A stretch of DNA of 64,000 nucleotides from Candidatus Melainabacteria bacterium (GTDB lineage Bacteria > Cyanobacteriota > Vampirovibrionia > Obscuribacterales > Obscuribacteraceae). Below the pieces are notes generated by a model. That model did not search any database. It had not been told where the DNA came from and worked only from the letters and a program-made list of their open reading frames with translations. Shown here piece by piece: positions 26,419-34,312 of this stretch. The stretch covers positions 434,001 to 498,000 of the forward strand of contig RXJR01000001.1 in NCBI GenBank assembly GCA_003963305.1, read 5' to 3'. Within the stretch, counting starts at the first letter, position 1, and every line of letters starts with the position of its first letter. The position numbers and the translations under genes are program-made.

Positions 26419-27411
26419 ATGAAGACAGCAATCCTGAGTAAAGCGCACCAACAGCCACAGTTAACAGACGCAGAACGGCCAAAGGTAAAAGAACACGACG
26501 TATTGGTCAGAGTGGACGCATGCGCTGTATGCAGAACAGATCTGCATGTAATAGATGGAGACCTGCCGTCACCCAAATATCCACTCGTACTGGGTCACGA
26601 AATCGTAGGCACTATTGAAGAGGCTGGTAAGAACGTCGATCAATTACATGTTGGAGACCGAGTCGGCATTCCCTGGCTTGCCTCTGCCTGCCTGCAATGT
26701 GACTACTGTAAAAACGGCAAAGAGAATCTGTGCGATGAAGCGAAATTTACAGGCTACACCGTAGACGGTGGCTTCACAGAATACACAATAGCCGACTCGA
26801 GATTTTGCTTTCGGATCCCCGATAACTATGATTCCGTACACGCCGCGCCTCTACTGTGCGCCGGACTGATCGGCTGGCGTTCGTTGAGGTTCACAGGCGA
26901 TGCTTATAAACTGGGCATCTACGGTTTCGGCGCTGCGGCGCACGTGATTACTCCTGTCGCCTTGAGCGAAGGGAAAAAAGTCTTTGCCTTCACTTCTCCA
27001 GGCGACACAGAGCGACAGGAATTCGCAAGAGAACTCGGATGTACCTGGGCAGGCGGCTCAGATCAAAACGCCCCAGAAGAGCTGGACGGAGCAATCATTT
27101 TTGCTACAGTGGGCGCTCTTGTTCCGACGGCGCTGAAAGCCATTCGCAAAGGTGGAACTGTCGTCTGTGGCGGCATTCACATGAGCGATATTCCATCTTT
27201 CAGCTATGACTTGCTGTGGGGCGAACGAACTGTCAGGTCTGTTGCAAACTTGACGCGAGCGGATGGTCACGACTTTTTCAAACGAATTAGTGATGTACAA
27301 ATCCAAACACACGTGCGAAGGTTTCCCTTGTCTGCATTGAACGACGCAATCGACCAATTCAGGCACGGCAAAATCAAGGGCGCAGCCGTCATCGTGCCCA
27401 GCCAGTCTTAA
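26419..27411 (+). CDS. zinc-dependent alcohol dehydrogenase
   Basis: A 330-aa medium-chain dehydrogenase. Catalytic zinc ligands lie in CAVCRTDLH, GHE and the later Cys (LLCAGLIGW); the structural zinc site is CLQCDYCKNGKENLC. The NAD-binding GFGAAAH replaces the usual GxGxxG with GFGAAA, a conservative change. It matches the bacterial AdhA-like group oxidising or reducing short alcohols and aldehydes. The ATG at 26419 fits family N-termini (MKTAILSK); an upstream ATG at 26377 adds a foreign 14-residue extension. Confidence 0.88.
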   Translation: MKTAILSKAHQQPQLTDAERPKVKEHDVLVRVDACAVCRTDLHVIDGDLPSPKYPLVLGHEIVGTIEEAGKNVDQLHVGDRVGIPWLASACLQCDYCKNGKENLCDEAKFTGYTVDGGFTEYTIADSRFCFRIPDNYDSVHAAPLLCAGLIGWRSLRFTGDAYKLGIYGFGAAAHVITPVALSEGKKVFAFTSPGDTERQEFARELGCTWAGGSDQNAPEELDGAIIFATVGALVPTALKAIRKGGTVVCGGIHMSDIPSFSYDLLWGERTVRSVANLTRADGHDFFKRISDVQIQTHVRRFPLSALNDAIDQFRHGKIKGAAVIVPSQS

Positions 27412-27412
27412 T

Positions 27413-27508
27413 ATGTTTAGCTTTGACGACAAAAATCTGCTAGCAGAGGGCAAGAACGAAATGTCCACGTTAGTGCGAAGATATGGGAATCTGGAGCAGA
27501 CGGATTAG
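27413..27508 (+). CDS. possible 31-aa small protein
   Basis: An ATG one base after the alcohol dehydrogenase stop opens a 31-codon frame, MFSFDDKNLLAEGKNEMSTL onward, ending just before the next gene. The product would be a short charged helix. No ribosome site of its own is visible, so it would depend on translational coupling. Weakly supported. Confidence 0.25.
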   Translation: MFSFDDKNLLAEGKNEMSTLVRRYGNLEQTD

Positions 27509-27517
27509 AGACCTGAT

Positions 27518-28576
27518 ATGCATGAACGACATCGCCACTTAGATAGGTCAAGGTTGACTACTATTGTGCTCGCCACTCTTCTCGGTCAAATTTCAAACTG
27601 GGCACCACCGGCAATGGCACAACCAAATTTAGCAAAAAAGAATTTCACGCCACTGCTAGATTCATTGCGGAACGGCATTTCAGATCCCAAAACAAGCAAC
27701 AAAGAGCTGATGCTTCAAGAGTTCGCCGTCAATTCTCATGGCGTGCAGCGCAAGTACTTTTTGCACATGCCGGCAAAATATAATTCAACAAAACCAGCGC
27801 CGCTCGTACTGGCTTTTCACGGGGCAGGAGGTCATGCGCGCGCTATGCCGCAACTGACCAATCTCAATGATTGTGCCGACAAACATGGATTCATAGTCGC
27901 CTATCTGGAAGGTCAAAATACGCGCTGGAACGAAGGACAAGGCGGTACAACCGAGGCGGAACTGACGGATGTCAACTACACAAAGGCAGTGGTCGCCCAG
28001 ATCCAATCGAAGTACAAAATTGACAAGAACAGAATCTATGCTGTCGGCATCTCCAATGGTGGTTTCTTCAGCCAATTTCTGGCCATTACCATGCCTGGAA
28101 CACTAGCTGCAATAGCGTCGGTCGCAGCCAGTATCGAGGAATCGACATACAAGAATTTCAAACCGCCAGGTCCAATCTCTGTGCTGTTTATTCATGGCGA
28201 TGATGATGACGTCGTGCCTTACGCCGGGGGCTCAATCGGAGTCGAACGCACGTTGGAGGAAAAAAACTCACGTCGAGCCATGTCTGCCGAGCAAGCTGTC
28301 GGCTACTGGGCCAAAGCCGATTCGATAAGCAGCAAACCTGCTACTACGAAACTGCCTGATTGCAAGCCGCCCGACGGAACGCATATCGTCAAGACGGCGT
28401 ATGCAGGCGGAAAGAATGGTACAGAAGTTGTCCTCTTGACGGTACAGAATGGCGGGCACACCTGGCCATCAGGTTTGCAATATTTGCCTGAGGAACTGGT
28501 AGGCAAGACGACCCATGCGATAGATGCCAGCGAAGAAATTTGGAAATTCTTTGAACGGCACCAGCTGACACATTAG
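27518..28576 (+). CDS. exported PHB depolymerase-like esterase
   Basis: A 352-aa protein of the LpqC/PHB-depolymerase esterase group. A hydrophobic leader (TTIVLATLLGQISNWAPPAMA) is followed by LVLAFHGAGGHARAM (oxyanion), the nucleophile elbow GISNGG, an Asp-containing FIHGDDDDVVPYAGG, and the His in NGGHTWPSG. Related enzymes cleave polyhydroxyalkanoates, feruloyl esters or acetylated polymers; the target here is unknown. The conserved NGGHxWPG block near the end supports the family strongly. Confidence 0.85.
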   Translation: MHERHRHLDRSRLTTIVLATLLGQISNWAPPAMAQPNLAKKNFTPLLDSLRNGISDPKTSNKELMLQEFAVNSHGVQRKYFLHMPAKYNSTKPAPLVLAFHGAGGHARAMPQLTNLNDCADKHGFIVAYLEGQNTRWNEGQGGTTEAELTDVNYTKAVVAQIQSKYKIDKNRIYAVGISNGGFFSQFLAITMPGTLAAIASVAASIEESTYKNFKPPGPISVLFIHGDDDDVVPYAGGSIGVERTLEEKNSRRAMSAEQAVGYWAKADSISSKPATTKLPDCKPPDGTHIVKTAYAGGKNGTEVVLLTVQNGGHTWPSGLQYLPEELVGKTTHAIDASEEIWKFFERHQLTH

Positions 28577-28587
28577 CCCGAATCCGT

Positions 28588-29190
28588 CTATTCCAAATTC
28601 ACTACCTTCAATTCCGAATTCCCTATCTTCGATTCCGAATTCGCCGACTGAATAGCCCACAATCCAGGCACGTTTTCGCGCGATTCCTGTAGCCTTTGCG
28701 TTATCAACACCCCCTCAACGGAGCACAACACCCAAAGTGCCAGCGAAACTGTGATGAACAAAGTATTTCCAAAGCACCAGAAAAATACGACAAGAAAGAA
28801 AATACCGTACGCACTCAATCTAGCCAAATCAGAATGATAGGCGGGGAATGTCCGAAACTTGGACCAGCAGTACCATATATGGTGAATCTGAAGAGCAAAC
28901 CCGACAAGAACGAGCAAGCAGTTCTCACTGATTGCATAGCCTCTACTGACACAAATAGCGAGCGTTACCGCCATATAAAGCGCCAGATCGGAGATACTAT
29001 CCAACCGCGCACCGAACTGAGAACACCAGTTAAACCGTCGCGCTATAGCGCCGTCAAGCATGTCCGAAATTCCTGCAGCAACGAACCAATAAATAAACGA
29101 CTTCCAGCACGATGGATTCGTACAATCAAGAGCTATGGCTGTTGCCGCAAACAAACGAACGAAAGTGATGATGTTGGGGATTTGGTTCAT
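28588..29190 (-). CDS. CDP-alcohol phosphatidyltransferase
   Basis: A 200-aa membrane enzyme with a complete CDP-alcohol phosphotransferase motif: D-x2-D-G-x2-A-R-x8-G-x3-D-x3-D, seen as SDMLDGAIARRF then GARLDSISD. It transfers a phosphatidyl group from CDP-diacylglycerol to an alcohol (glycerol phosphate, serine or inositol type unclear). The ATG at 29190 (NQIPNIITFVRL) matches family starts; further upstream the frame is basic and unlike the family. The C-terminus runs into 21-bp repeats, giving tail repeats NSESKIG NSELKVV. Confidence 0.85.
   Translation of the reverse strand: MNQIPNIITFVRLFAATAIALDCTNPSCWKSFIYWFVAAGISDMLDGAIARRFNWCSQFGARLDSISDLALYMAVTLAICVSRGYAISENCLLVLVGFALQIHHIWYCWSKFRTFPAYHSDLARLSAYGIFFLVVFFWCFGNTLFITVSLALWVLCSVEGVLITQRLQESRENVPGLWAIQSANSESKIGNSELKVVNLE
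28590..28652. repeat. 21-bp tandem repeat, three units
   Basis: Units at 28590-28610, 28611-28631 and 28632-28652, each beginning ATTCC(A/G)AATTC. The third is the most diverged. They encode the 7-residue tail repeats of the CDP-alcohol transferase on the minus strand and include its stop codon at one end. Confidence 0.75.
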
Positions 29191-29427
29191 TTCTGCAGCG
29201 TAACCGCAAACGAACCTCAGTGCTCTCCTGATCAACACTTTTCGAATTGTTGGACGGCGGGCCCTCGCCCAGCGCTTCGTCTTACACGAGACAAATCGCC
29301 AAACATCAAAACGAGCAAACCAGAAATGACAGGACTTTTGAAGAAAGAGTTCAGAGCAGTATGTTAATATCGAAAAACGCTTCTGTTTAGCAGTGACGCT
29401 CAAAACCAGGTGGCAGAGCAGAATTTA

Positions 29428-29859
29428 ATGACAATTAGTCAATTACTGCTTCGAGCAACAGCAGGAAAGGGGGAGAAAACCAAATTCCCAGCAAAGCTCG
29501 CCGTTCTCATCCTGCTAAGCCCTTTCATTTGCCTTCACATGCTACGCTGCAGGGCAGTCATTTTGCCCATAGACTTTCAGGCAGATTTATGGAAATCGAA
29601 CGTATCTCTGCGACTAAATATGGAACATGATTTGCTGACGAAGAATAGAGTCATCGGACTCACGCAGGCAGAACTTGAACGATTGCTTGGCTCGCCTGAT
29701 GGTGACCCGTGGAAAGAAGAGTTCGATTCAAATACTCTGTTCTATCGGCTCCAGCAGGGAGACTTAGTGAAAACCGGCAAGTACATTGAGCTCATCGGGT
29801 TCCAAATCAAGAATAACAAAGTGGACGGAGTTGTTTACGGGCTTGAGAAATATTGGTAA
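29428..29859 (+). CDS. hypothetical membrane-anchored protein, BamE-like tail
   Basis: A 143-aa protein with a membrane segment at about 25-45 (LAVLILLSPFICLHMLRC). The rest contains RVIGLTQAELERLLGSPDG and ends LIGFQIKNNKVDGVVYGLEKYW, a pattern seen in small BamE/SmpA-like folds that support envelope assemblies. Family assignment is tentative. A GTG at 29410 is an alternative start. It is divergent from the CDP-alcohol transferase gene. Confidence 0.6.
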   Translation: MTISQLLLRATAGKGEKTKFPAKLAVLILLSPFICLHMLRCRAVILPIDFQADLWKSNVSLRLNMEHDLLTKNRVIGLTQAELERLLGSPDGDPWKEEFDSNTLFYRLQQGDLVKTGKYIELIGFQIKNNKVDGVVYGLEKYW

Positions 29860-29889
29860 GACGCTACAGCAAAGCCGCCATCGCAAATT

Positions 29890-30882
29890 CTAGGCTTTCG
29901 TCACACCGACTAAATGCTGAACTAAGATCTCACGCCAATCATTACGCGCGATATTGCCGCCGCAAATAACAATTCCAACTTTCTCTTTGGCGCCGAATTT
30001 CAAAAGCTTACGACTGATAGCGGCAACGGTTGCAGAAGCCGCACCTTCGATCAACATGCCTTCATTATCCAGGAATTCAAAAACGGTCGAGACGATATCT
30101 TCTTCGTCGACAGTAATCCAATCATCGACCAATTCTCGAACAAAGTCGAAAGTTATTGATTCAGGCTCGATATTTCCGGCAATGCCGTCTGCAATCGTTT
30201 TGTCCTGGAAAGCGCGCACAACGCGACCAGCTACAACTGATGTGCTCATCACTGGAGAGTTAGCTGCAACCACACCGATAACTTTGATGTCAGGATTGAT
30301 GGACTTTGCAGCAATTGCAATACCACTGGCCAATCCGCCTCCGCCCACCGAAACCACGAGAGTCGACAGCGTCGGAATCTCCTCCAGCATCTCTAAAGCA
30401 ATTGTGCCGGCACCGGCGATTACTTCTTTATTGTTGTATGGGGAAAGGTAGAATCCTTTCTTTTCGTTAGCCAGACGACGGGCGTATGCTTCAGTCACAT
30501 CGCACTCATCGCCATGCTGAATCAGGGAAATGCTGTAACTCTGCAGCTTCTGCTTTTTCAACGGCGAAGCAGTTTGAGGCACACAGACGGTCGCTTGAAC
30601 TTCGGTGTGAACAGAAGCCTCCGCAACGCCCAGTCCATGATTACCGGCTGAGGCAGTGAATACCTTATTGATGTGATTTTCTTTCGCCCAGAAGAGAGCA
30701 TTCAGAGCGCCTCTGTATTTGAACGAGCCAGTCACCTGAACGTTTTCCAACTTCATATAGACGTCGGCGCCAGTGAGGTTACTCAGCCAGCTGCTTTTGA
30801 CGAGCGGCGTGTTGGCAATGTACTTTCCGATGCGCTTCTTAGCTACCAGCACATCGCCCAGGCAAATTTTCTCTTCTGACAT
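29890..30882 (-). CDS. threonine/serine dehydratase
   Basis: A 330-aa PLP enzyme of fold type II. The Schiff-base Lys55 is in GSFKYRGALNAL, the phosphate-binding glycine loop is SVGGGGLASGIAIA and the substrate loop is SAGNHGLGVA. It lacks the C-terminal ACT-like regulatory domain of biosynthetic IlvA, so it resembles the catabolic (TdcB-type) or serine-racemase-like group. It converts threonine to 2-oxobutyrate or serine to pyruvate, or racemises serine; these cannot be separated here. Confidence 0.88.
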   Translation of the reverse strand: MSEEKICLGDVLVAKKRIGKYIANTPLVKSSWLSNLTGADVYMKLENVQVTGSFKYRGALNALFWAKENHINKVFTASAGNHGLGVAEASVHTEVQATVCVPQTASPLKKQKLQSYSISLIQHGDECDVTEAYARRLANEKKGFYLSPYNNKEVIAGAGTIALEMLEEIPTLSTLVVSVGGGGLASGIAIAAKSINPDIKVIGVVAANSPVMSTSVVAGRVVRAFQDKTIADGIAGNIEPESITFDFVRELVDDWITVDEEDIVSTVFEFLDNEGMLIEGAASATVAAISRKLLKFGAKEKVGIVICGGNIARNDWREILVQHLVGVTKA

Positions 30883-30950
30883 GTTTCAGCTCACAAAAAA
30901 TTCGAGAAGGTGGAACACCAACTCTTCGAGTAACACATCAACAATAATAC

Positions 30951-31024
30951 TGGAGCGGGTAGCGGGAATCGAACCCGCGTGTGCAGCTTGGAAGGCTGCC
31001 GTTCTACCATTGAACTACACCCGC
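30951..31024 (-). tRNA. tRNA-Gly (TCC)
   Basis: A 74-nt cloverleaf on the minus strand with encoded CCA. Acceptor GCGGGTG pairs with TACCCGC, the anticodon loop is CTTCCAA with stem GCAGC/GCTGC, and the T loop is TTCGATT. It closely resembles the E. coli tRNA-Gly(UCC). Confidence 0.95.
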
Positions 31025-31343
31025 ATAGGTGCCAATCGTATCATATAGATAGCGAGTAGTGGTTGTAAAGCCACACAGAAAGTTGCAAAACTCGCACCAG
31101 TTTTTACTTTACACAAATTGGCTTGACATCAAGGCTTCGATCGCCGCTTGTGGAGAGAATCTCTAGCTTTACAAACAAGTTTAAGAATTTATGAGAAAGC
31201 CCGAAAACGCAGGTTATTAATTTGTCTGCGGCTCTCTAGGATGATAGCCTTCGTATATCAATTGAATGAACGTCGCTCGGGAAGATAGTCTTCCAGGCGG
31301 CTGGTTTTTGCTGTCTCAGAACCTTCAACTTGCTAGGGTATCC
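31025..31343. other. intergenic region upstream of the aminotransferase gene
   Basis: About 320 bases. A TTGACA at 31123-31128 has no matching -10 at 17 bases. No RNA structure or open frame is recognised. Confidence 0.4.
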
Positions 31344-32522
31344 ATGGTCACGTTAATCCAACGCCTCGCGGCAATGTCAGATCCAAGCCAAATATCAGCT
31401 TCTAACGCAGGTCAGCCAATACCTAAACGGCTCGTGCCTCCGCACATCGAAGCCCTGAAACCCTATCAACCAGGACGCCCTCCTGAGCAGCTCAAGAAAG
31501 AACTCGGCATTGACCGATTTATCAACTTAGCCTCGAACGAAAATCCTCTTGGACCACCCGAGAGCGCGCTCAAAATCATTCAAGAATCGCTGCAAGACAT
31601 GAACCGCTATCCCGAGATGGGAGGCATGCGTTTACGCTCAGCCCTGGCTGAACGCTACAACGTGAAAGTAGAAAACGTCGCGCTAGGCAGTGGCTCGGAA
31701 AGTACCATGGCCAACATCGTGCGCGCATTCCTTCATGGCGACGATGAAGTACTTACGTCTCAAGGCACTTTCATTGGTCTTTACGTTTTGGTTCGCGCTC
31801 AGGGCGTGAAGCTCAACATGGTGCCGCTGAAGAATTATGCATTCGACCTGGACGCGATTGCTGGAGCAATCAACGACCGCACCAAGATTATCTATCTGTG
31901 CAATCCGAACAATCCAACCGGAACAATCATTACTCGCAACCAATTTGATGACTTCATCAAGAAGGTGCCAGAACACGTTCTCGTCATCCTGGACGAAGCT
32001 TATTACGAATTTAGCGGAGATAACCCTGCCTTCCCAGATTCAATGAGCTACAGACTCGACAACGTCCTTACGCTGAGAACATTCTCAAAGGCGTATGCAA
32101 TGGCCGGAATTCGACTCGGATACGGACTCGGTCACGAATACTTGATCGATTTCGTCAACCGCATCAAATTGCCGTTTGAGCCAAACTGCCTGGCACAAGC
32201 TGCCGGATTAGCAGCACTTGCTGACGACGCGTTTTTAGAACGAACACTCTCAAACAATAAAGCCGGAATGAAATTGATCGAACAAGAACTCGATCAGTTG
32301 GGATTAATGCGCGTACCTTCACATGGCAATTTCATCCTTGTCGAAATGGATACAGCAGAGCGCGTCGCACAGATCCACGAGGGACTGTTGCGTCACGGCA
32401 TCGCGATTCGCCCATTGACTGCATTCGGACTCCCAACATGCGTCCGCATAACAATAGGTAAACCGGAAGAGAACGAATTGCTTGTAAAAGCTTTGCGCAA
32501 CGTCGTTCCAACATTGTCGTAA
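31344..32522 (+). CDS. HisC-like PLP aminotransferase
   Basis: A 392-aa fold-type-I aminotransferase matching histidinol-phosphate aminotransferase: NLASNENPLGPP near the start, NPNNPTGT, VILDEAYYEF, and the PLP Lys in LRTFSKAYAMAGIRLGYG. It catalyses exchange between L-histidinol phosphate and imidazole-acetol phosphate, though homologues also use aromatic amino acids. No other his gene is near, so an aromatic role is possible. The ATG at 31344 has AGGG 5 bases upstream; ATGs at 31266 and 31374 are alternatives. Confidence 0.85.
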   Translation: MVTLIQRLAAMSDPSQISASNAGQPIPKRLVPPHIEALKPYQPGRPPEQLKKELGIDRFINLASNENPLGPPESALKIIQESLQDMNRYPEMGGMRLRSALAERYNVKVENVALGSGSESTMANIVRAFLHGDDEVLTSQGTFIGLYVLVRAQGVKLNMVPLKNYAFDLDAIAGAINDRTKIIYLCNPNNPTGTIITRNQFDDFIKKVPEHVLVILDEAYYEFSGDNPAFPDSMSYRLDNVLTLRTFSKAYAMAGIRLGYGLGHEYLIDFVNRIKLPFEPNCLAQAAGLAALADDAFLERTLSNNKAGMKLIEQELDQLGLMRVPSHGNFILVEMDTAERVAQIHEGLLRHGIAIRPLTAFGLPTCVRITIGKPEENELLVKALRNVVPTLS

Positions 32523-32885
32523 AGAGTTCGTCAACCAATTTCCCAGGCGATCGGAGTATCCAACTCAAACAGCTCGCATATACAAGGCATATAAAACGGC
32601 AAAAAACCAATACCTTTAGAAATCTGATGTTGCCGACGTTTCAGTGATTTTGGCAATTTGAACTGAGCAAGAACCAGGTACTTTTATGTCTTCAATAATC
32701 GACATTCATAAATTGCTGAGCGAAGAGTAAACCCAGTTCTCATCAAAACTTCAAGCGAATGGAGCTTGCAGTAAATAAGTGACAAGGCTTGCCAAGAAGA
32801 ATACAGAATGATCTCTTAAAGCGGGCTCATTAAACATGAAAGCGGCATACAATCTGCACATACCCCAGATTGGAGCGTAAACGAA
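32523..32885. other. intergenic region before the 161-aa protein gene
   Basis: About 360 bases, AT-rich. It has a 14-codon open frame at 32686-32730 with AGG 7 bases before its ATG, which could be a leader peptide or chance. The 12-mer GCATACAATCTG at about 32845-32856 contains a TACAAT -10-like box and recurs before the gene at 976. Confidence 0.4.
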
Positions 32886-33371
32886 ATGACAACAACAACA
32901 CCAACAAAGAAAATTGTAGAGCAGACTTGGACAACCAAACAGATCCAAGAAGCAGCTGCTGCAATGGCTGCAAACATGTGTTTCTCAGCTAAGTCAGTTC
33001 TCCAGGAGCATGGCGACATGGCTTTGCTGAACAAGTATGAAAACACAGTTCGCCAGGGCAAGATCGAGCACTACAAAGCTCTCGGTGTTAAGACCCCGAT
33101 CGAATTGGTAACAGCCATGGCGGAAACCGAAACCAACGTTTTCGGCAGCAAGATCGAAATCTTCGGCGACGACAAGCAAGCTGAACTCCACTACCTCTCA
33201 TGCGCAATGTGGAACCAGATGGAAAAGAAAATGGGCTGCATGACACCAGAACAACAAGAAAAAGCTGGTGCTTCATTCCAGAACTGCGTAATGGAAACCG
33301 CTAAAGCTTTCGGCTTCAAAGGCGAAGTCAAATTCGGCGAAAAAGAAGCAACAATCACTTTCATCAAGTAA
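32886..33371 (+). CDS. small cytosolic protein, ATC-hydrolase-like pattern
   Basis: A 161-aa protein with no signal peptide. The C-terminal half (GDDKQAELHYLSCAMWNQ then FQNCVMETAKAFGF and a final beta strand) resembles the Cys/Trp pattern of the L-2-amino-thiazoline-4-carboxylic acid hydrolase-like family, but this is a weak visual match. Codon use strongly favours AAC, ATC, TTC, AAG and GCT, unlike its neighbours, suggesting high expression. GGAG lies 10 bases upstream, and a good terminator follows. Function unknown. Confidence 0.7.
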   Translation: MTTTTPTKKIVEQTWTTKQIQEAAAAMAANMCFSAKSVLQEHGDMALLNKYENTVRQGKIEHYKALGVKTPIELVTAMAETETNVFGSKIEIFGDDKQAELHYLSCAMWNQMEKKMGCMTPEQQEKAGASFQNCVMETAKAFGFKGEVKFGEKEATITFIK

Positions 33372-33395
33372 TTGTAAGCAAGCGAAATTAATGGG

Positions 33396-33420
33396 AAGGC
33401 AGCTTTCGGGCTGCCTTTTT
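33396..33420 (+). terminator. Rho-independent terminator
   Basis: AAGGCAGC (33396-33403) pairs with GCTGCCTT (33410-33417) over a six-base loop, followed by a T run. It lies 25 bases after the 161-aa protein gene. Confidence 0.85.
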
Positions 33421-33520
33421 CATTGGGCAAACTCAAGCTATCTGGATTCGCGCGCCACGCCTAATTAATCATGCAGAGCCGTTATACCCTGTGTAAAGGC
33501 CAGAAGTGGCGGAGGTCCTG

Positions 33521-34255
33521 ATGATTTACGACAAAAGCCTGAGCCGTACCGCAATGTGGATAAGCCTGACAGCCGCAGCTTGCACGCAGTTGCAGTTAGC
33601 TGCTTGCGCTCATAACAGCGAGCAACGGGTTGACCGGACCACGCCTTTAGTACCTCAAACTGCGAAGCTGGACACAGCCAGAACTGTCGAAAATCGGTTG
33701 TTCGGCTCTGCCCAGAAAATCGATGCCGAAACCGAAATCAGTGGATCGGCCCAGACAACCACCGATCAGCATCACACTCAGATGTTTCAGCTTGCCGCGG
33801 AAAAACTGACGGCTGGTGAAGAACTAAATGCCGAAGAATACCGAGCATTGGGCGTAGGCATCACGGGATATGAGGTCTACAGTAAGTTTTTCAAGAATCA
33901 AGGCGTAGTAGAAGCCGTCTATGAAGATTCGCCTGCTGACCGCGCCGGAATCAAAGTCGGCGACAAGGTGACGAATCTACACATCTCACAAACAGTTGAA
34001 GATAAAGCACGCGCAAATCCTGCCCAACCACTGTGGTCGGTGGCTTTCAAAAGGGTGGGTACTCCAGTCGAATTGACAGTAGTGCGCCATGGGAAGGAGA
34101 TCCCGATGACTTTGATTACGTATAACATCGAAGACATCAAGGATCCAGAAATCCGGCACATGTTCGAGCAGATGATTAGCAACCTGGGATTTCCAAAAGA
34201 AGGCGAGTTCAGCGCTACCAGCATGAAAGAACTAACTGGTGCACCTGATCCTTAG
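33521..34255 (+). CDS. PDZ-domain lipoprotein
   Basis: A 244-aa protein with a lipobox LAAC at about residue 25-28, so a lipidated envelope protein. After a variable region comes a PDZ domain (about 115-210) with GVVEAVYEDSPADRAGIKVGDKV and LTVVRHGKEIPMTL. PDZ domains in bacteria bind exposed C-termini of envelope proteins, often in proteolysis; no protease domain is fused here. GGAGG lies 5 bases before the ATG. Its stop codon lies in the first unit of a 44-bp tandem duplication. Confidence 0.8.
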   Translation: MIYDKSLSRTAMWISLTAAACTQLQLAACAHNSEQRVDRTTPLVPQTAKLDTARTVENRLFGSAQKIDAETEISGSAQTTTDQHHTQMFQLAAEKLTAGEELNAEEYRALGVGITGYEVYSKFFKNQGVVEAVYEDSPADRAGIKVGDKVTNLHISQTVEDKARANPAQPLWSVAFKRVGTPVELTVVRHGKEIPMTLITYNIEDIKDPEIRHMFEQMISNLGFPKEGEFSATSMKELTGAPDP

Positions 34256-34312
34256 TGGTTCTTCTTCTAAAAGAACTATCTGGTGCATCTGCTCCTTAGT
34301 AGCTCTTCTTCT
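34225..34312. repeat. 44-bp tandem duplication across stop codons
   Basis: Units at 34225-34268 and 34269-34312, identical at about 38 of 44 positions. Unit 1 contains the TAG of the PDZ lipoprotein; unit 2 contains the stop of the convergent acetylesterase. A single ancestral unit would place the two stops nearly together. Confidence 0.85.

Noticed and set aside
28696-29367. 223-codon plus-strand open frame
   Set aside because: Antisense to the CDP-alcohol transferase, whose complete motif shows the minus strand is coding.
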